Part shown: positions 1 to 7,003 of the stretch, in pieces
How the letters are laid out: the number at the start of each line of letters is the position of its first letter
How positions within the stretch are numbered: position 1 is the stretch's first letter
Source of the DNA: Thermoplasmata archaeon
Lineage (GTDB): Archaea; Thermoplasmatota; B47-G6
Reading direction: 5' to 3'
DNA: 9,497 bases
Assembly: GCA_003663585.1 (NCBI GenBank)
Contig: QMTU01000014.1
Location: 1-9,497 of the forward strand
The notes under the pieces: model-generated
The model's database searches: none
What the model was told of the DNA's origin: nothing
What the model saw: the letters and a program-made list of their open reading frames with translations, nothing else
Position numbers and translations under genes: made by a program

Positions 1-251
1 ACATCAATACCACGGGCATCAGAGGCATTTAACTCAAGGAAGTTCTCCCTCCACTTGTCTCCATATAACTCCCTAGCAAGTGCTATTGCCGCTGAAGTTT
101 TACCTGTCCCAGGAGGGCCTGCAAAGAGCAAATGTGGCATGTTCTTTGCCTTTACATATCCTTTAAGAGCATTTACTATATCTGTATGTCCGACCATTTC
201 GTCGAGATTTTTAGGCCTGTACTTTTCCACCCAGACTTCAATCTGTACCAT
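1..251 (-). CDS. rfcS: Replication factor C small subunit, N-terminal part (cut by window edge)
   Basis: This is the clamp-loader ATPase that, with RFC large subunit, opens the PCNA ring and places it on primed DNA at the replication fork. The visible 83 codons begin with the RFC signature VWVEKYRP (residues 6-13), followed by the AAA+ Walker A motif GPPGTGKT at about residues 45-52 and the conserved ELNASDARGID stretch at the cut end. The start ATG at 249-251 has a good Shine-Dalgarno GGAGGG about seven bases upstream. The Walker A site of RFC genes is a common intein insertion point in archaea; here it is uninterrupted. The rest of the gene, including Walker B and the arginine finger, lies outside the window. 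It is separated from the upstream DUF2073 gene by 128 bases with a T-tract and a TATA-like box, so it is probably transcribed on its own. Confidence 0.96.
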   Translation of the reverse strand, partial: MVQIEVWVEKYRPKNLDEMVGHTDIVNALKGYVKAKNMPHLLFAGPPGTGKTSAAIALARELYGDKWRENFLELNASDARGID

Positions 252-282
252 TTACAATCCCTCCGCACAATTAGCGTGAGAC

Positions 283-292
283 TATATATTAA
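283..292 (-). promoter_or_regulatory. Possible TATA box of rfcS
   Basis: The minus strand reads TTAATATATA here, about 32-41 bases upstream of the rfcS ATG. A start site about 25 bases downstream would leave a very short leader, only just holding the GGAGGG Shine-Dalgarno. AT-rich sequence makes chance matches common. Confidence 0.4.
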
Positions 293-356
293 CACTACTC
301 ATAATGTGCGATGTCCTTTTTTAGTGTTTTTATCCCTCTAAAGCTTCCTCAGAAAT

Positions 357-362
357 AAAAAA
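357..362 (-). terminator. T-tract downstream of the GTPase-DUF2073 operon
   Basis: Six consecutive T residues on the minus strand, within GATTTTTTATTTC, lie about 17 bases past the DUF2073 stop. Archaeal polymerase terminates at such T-runs without needing a hairpin, and the position between this operon and the rfcS promoter fits. Confidence 0.5.
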
Positions 363-379
363 TCGATTATACAACTTCT

Positions 380-736
380 TCATTCTATTATCCTAATTAT
401 AGTCTCTATGGTATTCCCTTTCCTTCGGATCTCTGAAATAACATCTGAAGGTCCTATGAGCATTACTCTAGATATCTTTTTCTTTAAGATCTTGGCAAAG
501 ATTCCATACTTCTTTTGTTCCTCAGGATAAAATGCCATCTCAATTCCTTTGAACTTATCAATATCCACCTTTTCCATAGCCTTCTTAATAAGAGTTAGCT
601 GCTCTTCTGGGGTAAGCCCCTCCTCTAGAAGGAGTACCTTACCCTCTAGAATTTTGTCAATTATATAGTCAAGCTTATTATTGCCGAGAGAGTGAAGAAG
701 TTCCCTTGAGACAATCTGAAGCACTATCTCGCTCAT
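380..736 (-). CDS. DUF2073 family protein, partner of the Era-like GTPase
   Basis: A 118-residue protein that I recognise as a DUF2073 family member, an archaeal family of unknown function usually encoded beside an Era/Sar1-like GTPase. It looks soluble: there is no signal peptide or membrane segment, and it alternates amphipathic helices (for example LLHSLGNNKLDYIIDKIL) with short strands. A charged central part (residues 40-90) includes the KK-rich turn ILKKKIS, followed by a strand-like VMLIGPSD and a C-terminal ETIIRIIE. The ATG sits six bases beyond the GTPase stop, and its Shine-Dalgarno AGGTGA contains that stop codon, so translation of the two genes is probably coupled. The tight spacing supports joint function, perhaps as an RNA- or ribosome-binding partner of the GTPase. 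That role is inference from gene order only. Confidence 0.85.
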   Translation of the reverse strand: MSEIVLQIVSRELLHSLGNNKLDYIIDKILEGKVLLLEEGLTPEEQLTLIKKAMEKVDIDKFKGIEMAFYPEEQKKYGIFAKILKKKISRVMLIGPSDVISEIRRKGNTIETIIRIIE

Positions 737-742
737 ATATGG

Positions 743-1369
743 TCACCTGAAGTACTTCACTATAGCCTTATAAAGCTCCTCTAAGTTGTCGCCTCTTAAC
801 GCACTTATTGGTATTACAACGTGCTGAGGGAATGCAGATATGATCTTTCCGGGGGTGGCCTCTGGAAGATCTATCTTATTCGCTGCTATTATTGTAGGTA
901 TCCTCCTGGCCTCAAGATTACCTAGAATTGTTATGTTTACCTGTGTGTATGGATCCTGAGTTGAGTCCATAACCACTATGACACCATCTACTTCATCAAG
1001 CCACTTTATGGCCTCGATAACCCCCTCAGTAGCCTCTTTTGCCCTTTTTTTAGCGTCCTCTTCACTGAGCCCATACTTCATAAACTCCTTATAGTCTATT
1101 TTTGTGGCTATTCCTGGCGTGTCTGCTATGTCAAGGTATATTTTCTTGTTCTTATAATGAAGGACCAGATTCCTCTTCGTAGTAACCCTCCTAGTCTCAT
1201 GTGGGATGTCAGATACTGGCCCAACCTCCTCACCCACAAGATCTCTAGCTATGGCATTAGCTAAAGTCGTTTTTCCTGCATTTGGAGGACCATATATTCC
1301 AATCCTAATATGTGGCCTACCAAAGAGCCAAAGTAATTTCCTAAGTATCCACGACCTTCTCTTAGCCAT
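743..1369 (-). CDS. Era-like small GTPase
   Basis: A 208-residue cytosolic GTPase of the TRAFAC/Era-like class. All nucleotide-binding motifs are visible: P-loop GPPNAGKT at residues 27-34, a switch-I threonine within the TRRVTTKR segment (about 59-66), DTPG at 83-86, NKID at 164-167, and the G5-like SAL at 189-191. The N-terminus is basic (MAKRRSWILRKLLWLFGRP). The protein ends right after the G domain, so it lacks the C-terminal KH RNA-binding domain of bacterial Era. Bacterial relatives act in ribosome assembly, but the archaeal branch has no settled role. The ATG has a strong Shine-Dalgarno GGGAGGT six bases upstream and a TATA box at 1409-1417. It is the first gene of an operon with the DUF2073 gene, only six bases apart. 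A membrane-associated Sar1-like role is the alternative, but no lipid-attachment signal is visible. Confidence 0.9.
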   Translation of the reverse strand: MAKRRSWILRKLLWLFGRPHIRIGIYGPPNAGKTTLANAIARDLVGEEVGPVSDIPHETRRVTTKRNLVLHYKNKKIYLDIADTPGIATKIDYKEFMKYGLSEEDAKKRAKEATEGVIEAIKWLDEVDGVIVVMDSTQDPYTQVNITILGNLEARRIPTIIAANKIDLPEATPGKIISAFPQHVVIPISALRGDNLEELYKAIVKYFR

Positions 1370-1408
1370 CTCAAGACCTCCCAGAGTGATGATACTAATC
1401 TTTAGAGA

Positions 1409-1417
1409 GTATAAAAT
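1409..1417 (-). promoter_or_regulatory. TATA box of the GTPase-DUF2073 operon
   Basis: The minus strand reads ATTTTATAC, centred about 44 bases upstream of the GTPase ATG. A start about 25 bases downstream gives a leader of roughly 18-20 nucleotides holding the GGGAGGT Shine-Dalgarno, a typical archaeal arrangement. Confidence 0.6.
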
Positions 1418-1503
1418 TATTAATGTGCTTATGTCTCTTTAAGTTCATCTTGTAGGAGTCATTATTAGTAGAGCGCTAAGAATAAACGTACAAGTTCTGG
1501 ACT

Positions 1504-1508
1504 AAAAA
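1504..1508 (-). terminator. T-tract downstream of tRNA-Ser
   Basis: Five T residues (TATTTTTAG on the minus strand) lie 24 bases past the tRNA CCA end, a plausible archaeal termination site. The stretch from here to the GTPase promoter holds no gene that I can see. Confidence 0.4.
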
Positions 1509-1531
1509 TAGCAGAAGAATTTATGAAGGAT

Positions 1532-1620
1532 TGGCGCCGGGGCTGGGATTTGAACCCAGGCGGGCGTGAGCCCACCGGCTCTCAAGGCCGGCGCCTTGGT
1601 CCGGGCTCGGCCACCCCGGC
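1532..1620 (-). tRNA. tRNA-Ser (anticodon TGA)
   Basis: The minus strand folds into a complete class II tRNA. The acceptor stem GCCGGGG pairs with CCCCGGC. The anticodon stem CCGGC/GCCGG carries the loop CTTGAGA, giving anticodon TGA (at 1582-1584), which reads serine UCA codons. A long variable arm GGGC-TCAC-GCCC identifies the serine/leucine size class, and the T arm is CTGGG-TTCAAAT-CCCAG. The discriminator is G and a 3' CCA is encoded (1532-1534). There is no intron in the anticodon loop. It lies directly downstream of rps10 on the same strand, a neighbourhood known from several thermophilic archaea, and a TATA box sits in front of it. Confidence 0.97.
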
Positions 1621-1655
1621 ATAACATCTCACTATTAAATTAGGTAGAAGACACC

Positions 1656-1665
1656 AAATTTAAAG
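1656..1665 (-). promoter_or_regulatory. TATA box of tRNA-Ser
   Basis: The minus strand reads CTTTAAATTT, preceded by AAA as a possible BRE. It is centred about 40 bases upstream of the mature tRNA 5' end, so a start about 25 bases downstream would give a short 5' leader for RNase P to remove. Confidence 0.6.
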
Positions 1666-1710
1666 TTTAGCACAGTAGTATGTGAAGTCAGGATGTAAAT
1701 TAGAAAAAGA

Positions 1711-2070
1711 TTAGCGCTCAATCATGCGCATCTCAACTTCAACTTCTGTTGGAAACTCTGTCTTCATTATATCCCTCAATATCTCAGGTGTCGTAAGTTC
1801 TATATAGAGAACACGCTTGTGAATTCTCATTTCCCAGTGATCTATAGTCTCTGTACCACGTCCATCTGGAGATCTCCTTATAGGGACTATAAGTCTTCTT
1901 GTTGGGAGGGGTATTGGTCCCCTTACTCTAACTCCCTTGTCCAATGCCTTTTGCCTTAGCTCCTCTGCTATTTTTGTTAGTATCCTGTGATCTCTGCTTA
2001 TGAGTGTAATCTTTACTTCCCTAATGCCCCTTCTTGGATGCTGGGGGGCTCTAGTAGTACGTGCAGGCAT
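1711..2070 (-). CDS. rps10: Ribosomal protein S10 (uS10)
   Basis: uS10 is a component of the 30S head. The family hallmark GPIPLPT is present, followed by basic RRSPDGRGTET, the WEMRIHKR stretch (matching the family ExRxHKR) and a C-terminal EVEVEMRMI strand. I chose the ATG at 2068-2070 because GGTGAT lies five bases upstream, whereas an in-frame ATG at 2083-2085, five codons earlier, has no Shine-Dalgarno. This gives 119 residues, longer than the roughly 102 usual for archaeal S10. The excess is a basic N-terminal extension (MPARTTRAPQHPRRGIRE) before the first conserved strand VKITLIS. It follows the EF-1A gene after an 88-base gap with T-rich sequence and a possible promoter, and precedes tRNA-Ser. 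Confidence 0.93.
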   Translation of the reverse strand: MPARTTRAPQHPRRGIREVKITLISRDHRILTKIAEELRQKALDKGVRVRGPIPLPTRRLIVPIRRSPDGRGTETIDHWEMRIHKRVLYIELTTPEILRDIMKTEFPTEVEVEMRMIER

Positions 2071-2126
2071 GACTATCACCAGCATATTTGTTCGTAAGTG
2101 TGTTTTAAGGCAATAAATATTATCCT

Positions 2127-2140
2127 AAAAAAATAAAATA
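2127..2140 (-). terminator. T-rich terminator after the aEF-1A gene
   Basis: The minus strand reads ATTTTATTTTTTTA shortly after the EF-1A stop, including a run of seven T residues. This fits archaeal T-tract termination, possibly partial so that some transcripts continue into rps10. A further AT-rich block, AATATTTATTG at about 2110-2122, could serve as a TATA box for rps10. Confidence 0.55.
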
Positions 2141-2158
2141 TTTTAGTGAAGGAGAAGG

Positions 2159-3439
2159 TTACTGCTTGGGCACGACATCAAGCACTATTCCAGCGCCTAT
2201 AGTTCTTCCCATGTCACGTATAGCGAACCTTCCAAGTGGTGGGAACTCCTGAACCTTCTCAATCACTAGTGGCTTGGTTGGCACTAGCTTAACAACTGCA
2301 ATGTCTCCAGTCTTAAGGAAGCTTGGGTTCTTCTCTACAGTCTGTCCAGTCCTTGGATCCTTCTTCTCCATTAGCTCCTCAAACCTACAGGCTACCTGAG
2401 CCGTGTGTGCATGAATTACTGGTGTGTATCCAACGCCTATTGCTGTGGGATGGTTAATGACAACTATCTGTGCAACGAACTCTTTAGCAACTGTTGGTGG
2501 GTTGTCCACATGACCAGCAACGTCTCCACGGCGTAGATCCTTCTTAGATACTCCACGCACGTTGAATCCGATGTTGTCACCTGGCTCTGCAACCTCTATG
2601 GGCTCGTGGTGCATCTCTATGGACTTGACCTCTCCGCTTACACCGGGTGGCATGAATACTACCTTGTCACCTACCTTAAGGACACCTGTTTCGACACGTC
2701 CTACGGGCACTGTACCAACACCCTGAATTGAGTACACGTCCTGTATGGGTATTCTAAGTGGCTTGTCCGTAGGCTTTGGAGGAATCTCTAGAAGGTCGAA
2801 TGCCTCAAGAAGTGTTGGACCATCATACCATGGCATGTTGTTACTCTTCTTCGCAACGTTGTCTCCCTTGTATGCAGATGTTGGGATTATTGCCTTTATC
2901 TGCTCTGGCTTATAGCCCACCATCTTAAGGAGCTTTACTACTTCCTCTTTTACCTGCTCAAAGCGCTCCTTACTGTACTCTGGGTGTGTAGCGTCCATCT
3001 TGTTTATAGTGACGATCATCTGGTTTATTCCAAGTATTCTTGCAAGATAGGCATGCTCCTTTGTCTGCTCCATGACTCCCTCTGGGGCTGATACTACAAG
3101 AACAGCTGCGTCTGCCTGACTCGCACCTGTAATCATGTTCTTAACGAAGTCTCTGTGTCCTGGAGCATCTATGATTGTAATCATGTACTTTTGGGTGTCG
3201 AATCTTCTATGAGCTACGTCTATCGTAAGTCCACGCTCACGCTCCTCCTTTAGCTTGTCCATTACGAATGCAAACTCGAAGGTTTCCTTGCCCTTAGCTC
3301 TAGCCTCCTCCCTAAGCTTCTCTATAGTCCTCTCGTCAATGGCTCCAGTCTCATACAGTAATCTTCCTATAGTGGTTGACTTACCATGGTCTACGTGCCC
3401 TATGAATACTACATTCAAGTGTGGCTTCTCCTTTGGCAT
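2159..3439 (-). CDS. tuf: Translation elongation factor aEF-1A
   Basis: This GTPase delivers aminoacyl-tRNA to the ribosomal A site. The GTP-binding motifs are intact: GHVDHGKS at residues 14-21, the ERERGLTID switch-I segment at 66-74, DAPGH at 91-95 and NKMD at 146-149. Domain II (RIPIQDVYSIQGVGTVPVGRVETG) and domain III (ending FAIRDMGRTIGAGIVLDV) follow. The 426-residue length is normal for archaea. The segment between the SAPEG and QTKEH motifs (about 117-129) is of the short type; the roughly 11-residue insertion (GEFEAGMS-like) shared by typical Crenarchaeota and eukaryotes is absent. The ATG has a Shine-Dalgarno GAGGTG within AGGAGAGGTGTAAACT. A TATA box at 3504-3513 in the 132-base gap behind the EF-2 gene suggests a dedicated promoter. 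Confidence 0.98.
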   Translation of the reverse strand: MPKEKPHLNVVFIGHVDHGKSTTIGRLLYETGAIDERTIEKLREEARAKGKETFEFAFVMDKLKEERERGLTIDVAHRRFDTQKYMITIIDAPGHRDFVKNMITGASQADAAVLVVSAPEGVMEQTKEHAYLARILGINQMIVTINKMDATHPEYSKERFEQVKEEVVKLLKMVGYKPEQIKAIIPTSAYKGDNVAKKSNNMPWYDGPTLLEAFDLLEIPPKPTDKPLRIPIQDVYSIQGVGTVPVGRVETGVLKVGDKVVFMPPGVSGEVKSIEMHHEPIEVAEPGDNIGFNVRGVSKKDLRRGDVAGHVDNPPTVAKEFVAQIVVINHPTAIGVGYTPVIHAHTAQVACRFEELMEKKDPRTGQTVEKNPSFLKTGDIAVVKLVPTKPLVIEKVQEFPPLGRFAIRDMGRTIGAGIVLDVVPKQ

Positions 3440-3503
3440 AGTTTACACCTCTCCTGTTCTTCGAGTGCTAATTTTAATGACCTAGGAAATAAAATATAAC
3501 ATA

Positions 3504-3513
3504 GGTTTAAAAG
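3504..3513 (-). promoter_or_regulatory. TATA box of the aEF-1A gene
   Basis: The minus strand reads CTTTTAAACC, about 70 bases upstream of the EF-1A ATG. Transcription starting about 25 bases downstream would give a leader of roughly 45 nucleotides that carries the Shine-Dalgarno sequence. Confidence 0.6.
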
Positions 3514-3546
3514 GATATTGCATGAGATAAGTTCTCAGACGTTTGT

Positions 3547-3563
3547 AAAAAGATAAATAAAAC
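3547..3563 (-). terminator. T-rich terminator after the aEF-2 gene
   Basis: The minus strand reads TTTTATTTATCTTTTT, beginning nine bases past the EF-2 stop. It lies between the EF-2 gene and the EF-1A promoter and fits T-tract termination of the rps12-rps7-EF-2 operon. Confidence 0.45.
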
Positions 3564-3571
3564 ACAAGAGA

Positions 3572-5770
3572 TCACTCCTTAAAGTCATCTGCTGTAGGTG
3601 GCTCCAGCGGCAGACCCTTACGCTCTCTGATCTTCTGTATTATTTGCATCTGTAGTGAGTCAGGAACCTTCTCGAATCCCATGAACTCTAGGTTCCAAAT
3701 GGCCCTGCCCTGTGTTGCACTTCTTATAGCATTTGCGAACCCAAACATCTCAGCTACAGGAGCCTTAGCTACTATTCTCATTGTAGCCTCATCAACCATC
3801 TCTGTTGATATTATGGATCCCCTTCTCTGTTGTATCTCTCTCATTGCGGCTCCCATGTAGTCCATAGGAACGTCCAGTGTAACCTTAAACATTGGCTCAA
3901 ACATCACAGCGTTTGCTTGGAGCATTGCTCCATATATGGCATTCTTTACTGCAGGTATTACCTGAGCAGGTCCTCTGTGTATTGCATCTTCGTGAAGCTT
4001 TGCATCTACAAGCTTCACCTTAACCTTCATCACGGGCTCTTTAGCGAGAGGTCCTTCATCCATTGCCGCTCTAAAGCCATCTAGGATTAATTCCATAGTC
4101 TCGTTTAAGTACTGTATACCAACTGTGACGTCTAGGAACATATTGCCTTTATACACCTCTACAACGGACTTTCCAAGGTTCCAGTCCCATCCGAACTTGT
4201 TTAAAATCTCTGCCATCTTCACTGAGTCCTTGACCTTTCCAGTAGGTATTGTTCCATCCCTTATTGCGTTGTATATCTCGTCCTCAAGGGGCTCAACGAC
4301 TATATAGAACCTGTTGTGCCTGTTTGGAGATTTCCCTTCAAATGGCCCTCCAGTTCCGAGAACAGACTCTCTATAGACTACTATTGGTTGTGAAGTCTTA
4401 ACAGGTACCTTATATTCATTCTCAATCTTATAGACTGTGACCTCTAAGTGTAGCTCTCCCATTCCAGAGAGAAGATGCTCTCCTGTCTCCTGATTTATCT
4501 CAACTCTCAGTGATGGATCTGCCTTCGCTATTCTCCTTAGAACTTCAACGAGCTTTGGAAGATCTCTTGGGTTCTTTGCCTCTATTGCTATTGTAACTAC
4601 GGGCTCAGACACGTAGTGGAACTCCTCAAATGGCTCAACATCTGGCTTATTAGATATCGTCGCTCCTGCATAGGCTTCCCAAACTCCAGTTATTGCGACG
4701 ACATTTCCTGCTGTAAGTTCATCCACTGGAATCCTCTCAGGGCCTACCATGACAGCTACTTGTTGTACCCTTAGGGGTTTATAGTGTCCTATTACGTATA
4801 CCTCTTGTCCGGGCCTGATAGTCCCAGAATATATTCTCCCAACTGCAACTTCTCCCGCGTACCTGTCAGGAATTATCTTCGTGACCATCATCACTAGAGG
4901 ACCCTCTGGATCACATTCGAGCATGGCTTTTCCTACATCGCTGTTAATGTCTCCCTTCCATATGACCGGTATCCTATATTTCTGTGCTTCAAGTGGGTTG
5001 GGGAGATGTCTTACAACCATATCTAAAACAACAGGAGTTATGGGCGCCTTCTTTGCAAGTTCCTTGTGCTTTCCTGCAGATGCGTACTCATAGATGTCCT
5101 TAAACTTTATCCCAGTCTTTTCCATGAACGGCACCGAAATTGCCCAGTTATGGTATGCAGAACCAAATGCTACGCTTCCATCTGTCACACGTACTTGCCA
5201 CTTCTCCTTGAACTCTGGCCTTGCAAATTTCTTTATTAAATTATTAACGTCCTTTATAATCTTAGCAAATCTCTCCTGTATTTTCTCCGGAGGAAGCTTA
5301 AGCTCATTTATGAGTCTATCGACTTTGTTTATGAAAAGCACTGGCTTAACGTTTTCCCTTAATGCTTGCCTAATTACGGTCTCCGTCTGAGGCATCACTC
5401 CCTCAACAGCATCTACAACTAGGATCACTCCATCACAAGCTCTCATTGCTCTTGTCACTTCTCCTCCAAAGTCAACGTGCCCTGGAGTGTCAAGGAGGTT
5501 TATCAGATATTCCTTTCCATCGTACTCGTGTACCATTGACGCTGCTGCTGTCTGTATCGTAATGCCTCTTGCCTGTTCCTGCTCATCGTAGTCTAGAACA
5601 AGCATTTTTCCAGCATACTCTTCAGATATCATTCCAGCTCCGGCCAACAGGTTGTCAGATAGTGTGGTCTTTCCGTGGTCTATATGCGCTATTATTCCTA
5701 TGTTCCTTATCCTATCCCTCTGTGTCATCAGAGCTTTTACTTTCTTTATGTTCTCCTCTCTCCTACCCAT
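3572..5770 (-). CDS. fusA: Translation elongation factor aEF-2
   Basis: This is the ribosomal translocase GTPase. At 732 residues it has the usual archaeal length. Motifs: P-loop AHIDHGKT at 28-35, QARGITIQ switch I at 66-73, DTPGH at 94-98, NKVD at 148-151, G5 SAY at 204-206. The domain IV tip carries the diphthamide loop DAIHRGPAQ, with the modifiable histidine at residue 598, so the factor should be a target of the Dph pathway and of ADP-ribosylating toxins. The C-terminal domain V segment MREIQQRRG and the ending KIRERKGLP are typical. The ATG has a Shine-Dalgarno GAGGTG six bases upstream and lies 28 bases after rps7, so it is the last gene of the archaeal str operon rps12-rps7-EF-2. Confidence 0.98.
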   Translation of the reverse strand: MGRREENIKKVKALMTQRDRIRNIGIIAHIDHGKTTLSDNLLAGAGMISEEYAGKMLVLDYDEQEQARGITIQTAAASMVHEYDGKEYLINLLDTPGHVDFGGEVTRAMRACDGVILVVDAVEGVMPQTETVIRQALRENVKPVLFINKVDRLINELKLPPEKIQERFAKIIKDVNNLIKKFARPEFKEKWQVRVTDGSVAFGSAYHNWAISVPFMEKTGIKFKDIYEYASAGKHKELAKKAPITPVVLDMVVRHLPNPLEAQKYRIPVIWKGDINSDVGKAMLECDPEGPLVMMVTKIIPDRYAGEVAVGRIYSGTIRPGQEVYVIGHYKPLRVQQVAVMVGPERIPVDELTAGNVVAITGVWEAYAGATISNKPDVEPFEEFHYVSEPVVTIAIEAKNPRDLPKLVEVLRRIAKADPSLRVEINQETGEHLLSGMGELHLEVTVYKIENEYKVPVKTSQPIVVYRESVLGTGGPFEGKSPNRHNRFYIVVEPLEDEIYNAIRDGTIPTGKVKDSVKMAEILNKFGWDWNLGKSVVEVYKGNMFLDVTVGIQYLNETMELILDGFRAAMDEGPLAKEPVMKVKVKLVDAKLHEDAIHRGPAQVIPAVKNAIYGAMLQANAVMFEPMFKVTLDVPMDYMGAAMREIQQRRGSIISTEMVDEATMRIVAKAPVAEMFGFANAIRSATQGRAIWNLEFMGFEKVPDSLQMQIIQKIRERKGLPLEPPTADDFKE

Positions 5771-5798
5771 CTGTTACACCTCAAAAGTATTAGAAACA

Positions 5799-6455
5799 TT
5801 ATCTAGAGCTCTTTGCTATCCTCTCTATCTCATCCTTCTTGGCGATAGCAAAGCTTTGCGGATTATTATTTGCTGCGTATATGATCTCCTCTGCTAAACA
5901 TTCCCATATTCTCTTCTTGTTCTTGTGAGACTTCTGAATGGCACCAATTGCTATATGTCTTAAGGCCATGTCTAATCTGCGTAGAGGAGATACGTCAACA
6001 GCCCTTGGTATCATCACTCCACCCATCTTTAAGTTTGTCACGGCCTCTCTTGGCGCAGCATTCTCAAGAGCCTTTACAAGGACCTGAACAGGATTCTGCT
6101 TTGTTCTCTTCTCGATTATTTCAAAGGCAAGTTTAACAACCTTATACGCCTTTGTCTTCTTTCCAGTGTATTTTCCTGTCCTCATCATGTTGTTAATGAG
6201 CCTCTCAACAATGTTTATCTTGGCCTTACCGAACCTCTCCTGAGAGAGCCTTCCATGCGTGTGAAGAACTATTCTCGGAGTGAGATCTATATAACGAGCA
6301 AGGCCAGGATCCTCTACTTTAACGTCAAGAAGGGACCACTTACCAAAGACCTTGAACAAGTTTTCCCTTTCCTTAAGTATCTGCTGATGGACTTCCTCCA
6401 ACTCCTCCTCTGTTAGGTCAAACCTCATTGTCTCCTTGTTGTTATTCTCTGTCAA
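5799..6455 (-). CDS. rps7: Ribosomal protein S7 (uS7)
   Basis: uS7 nucleates assembly of the 30S head and contacts the exit-site tRNA. Conserved elements visible are the KINIVERLINNMMRTGKYTGKK helix region, NPVQVLVKALENAAPRE, the MGGVMIPRAVDVSPLRRLDMALRHIA segment and a C-terminal AIAKKDEIERIAKS helix. The proposed start is TTG at 6453-6455, giving 218 residues, because GGAGGTGA lies five bases upstream. An in-frame GTG at 6462-6464 is part of that Shine-Dalgarno itself and overlaps the rps12 stop, so it is less likely. An ATG at 6426-6428, without an obvious ribosome binding site, is a third option. The ribosome binding site is made from the last rps12 codons (AGG AGG TGA), which points to strict translational coupling. 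Confidence 0.95.
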   Translation of the reverse strand: MTENNNKETMRFDLTEEELEEVHQQILKERENLFKVFGKWSLLDVKVEDPGLARYIDLTPRIVLHTHGRLSQERFGKAKINIVERLINNMMRTGKYTGKKTKAYKVVKLAFEIIEKRTKQNPVQVLVKALENAAPREAVTNLKMGGVMIPRAVDVSPLRRLDMALRHIAIGAIQKSHKNKKRIWECLAEEIIYAANNNPQSFAIAKKDEIERIAKSSR

Positions 6456-6460
6456 TAGTT

Positions 6461-6889
6461 TCACCTCCTAGGTTTCTCCTTCTTTCCACGTCTGAGCTCC
6501 TCTAATGATATCCCTTGGACTTTTACTACCTTATATCTCACACCTGGGAGATCACCTACAGATCTCCCCTTACGACCTCCAATACCCTCTATTATTACCT
6601 CATCGTGCTCATCAATGAACTTTATGGCACCATCTCCGGGAGCAAATGCGGTTACAATCTTTCCATTCTTTATAAGCTGAACCTTCACACACTTACGAAT
6701 CCCTGAGTTAGGCTGACGAGCCTCAACTCCAACCTTTTCTATGACAATTCCTCTAGCCTGTGGAGCTCCCTCTAGTGGATCATACTTCTCCTTTAGTCTA
6801 AGTACTCTCCTCTTGTAATACGAATCGTGCCACCTGTACTCCTTTCTTACCTGCTTGAGCTTTCTTGCAGCGAAGAGACCATTTGGCAT
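6461..6889 (-). CDS. rps12: Ribosomal protein S12 (uS12)
   Basis: uS12 lies at the decoding centre of the 30S subunit and affects tRNA selection accuracy. The 142-residue protein has the invariant loop PNSGIRK at 60-66, HDEVIIEGIGGRKGRS at about 95-110 and the second decoding loop GDLPGVRYKVV at about 112-122, with the archaeal N-terminus NGLFAARKLKQVRKEYRW. The ATG has a Shine-Dalgarno GGGGTGAT seven to eight bases upstream. It opens the rps12-rps7-EF-2 operon; the last two sense codons and the stop supply the rps7 ribosome binding site. Upstream are a leader hairpin, a TATA box and then the GC-rich TnpB-like island that separates it from nusA. Confidence 0.97.
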   Translation of the reverse strand: MPNGLFAARKLKQVRKEYRWHDSYYKRRVLRLKEKYDPLEGAPQARGIVIEKVGVEARQPNSGIRKCVKVQLIKNGKIVTAFAPGDGAIKFIDEHDEVIIEGIGGRKGRSVGDLPGVRYKVVKVQGISLEELRRGKKEKPRR

Positions 6890-6924
6890 TTAATATCACC
6901 CCACGACCATGATAACATCGTTAA

Positions 6925-6942
6925 GGTGTTGAGCATAACACC
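6925..6942 (-). promoter_or_regulatory. Hairpin in the rps12 leader
   Basis: The minus strand reads GGTGTT-ATGCTC-AACACC, a perfect six-base-pair stem with a six-base loop, located 36-53 bases before the rps12 ATG and inside the predicted leader. It could regulate translation of the ribosomal protein operon or be incidental; there is no T-run behind it, so it is not an obvious terminator. Confidence 0.4.
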
Positions 6943-6993
6943 AGAGACTGAGACTTTAGTTGAGGATCTTACACATATCACAAATGCTATGAG

Positions 6994-7003
6994 TATTTAA
7001 ATA
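6994..7003 (-). promoter_or_regulatory. TATA box of the rps12-rps7-EF-2 operon
   Basis: The sequence TATTTAAATA is a perfect palindrome about 105-114 bases upstream of the rps12 ATG. A start about 25 bases downstream gives a leader near 80 nucleotides. A second, weaker box CTTTTAAGT lies at about 7054-7062. The palindrome could also direct plus-strand transcription. Confidence 0.6.

Noticed and set aside
6840..6936. Short upstream open frame (ATG near 6936) overlapping the start of rps12
   Set aside because: Its GGTG is only two bases from the ATG, it has about 31 codons with no recognisable features, and it overlaps rps12 out of frame.
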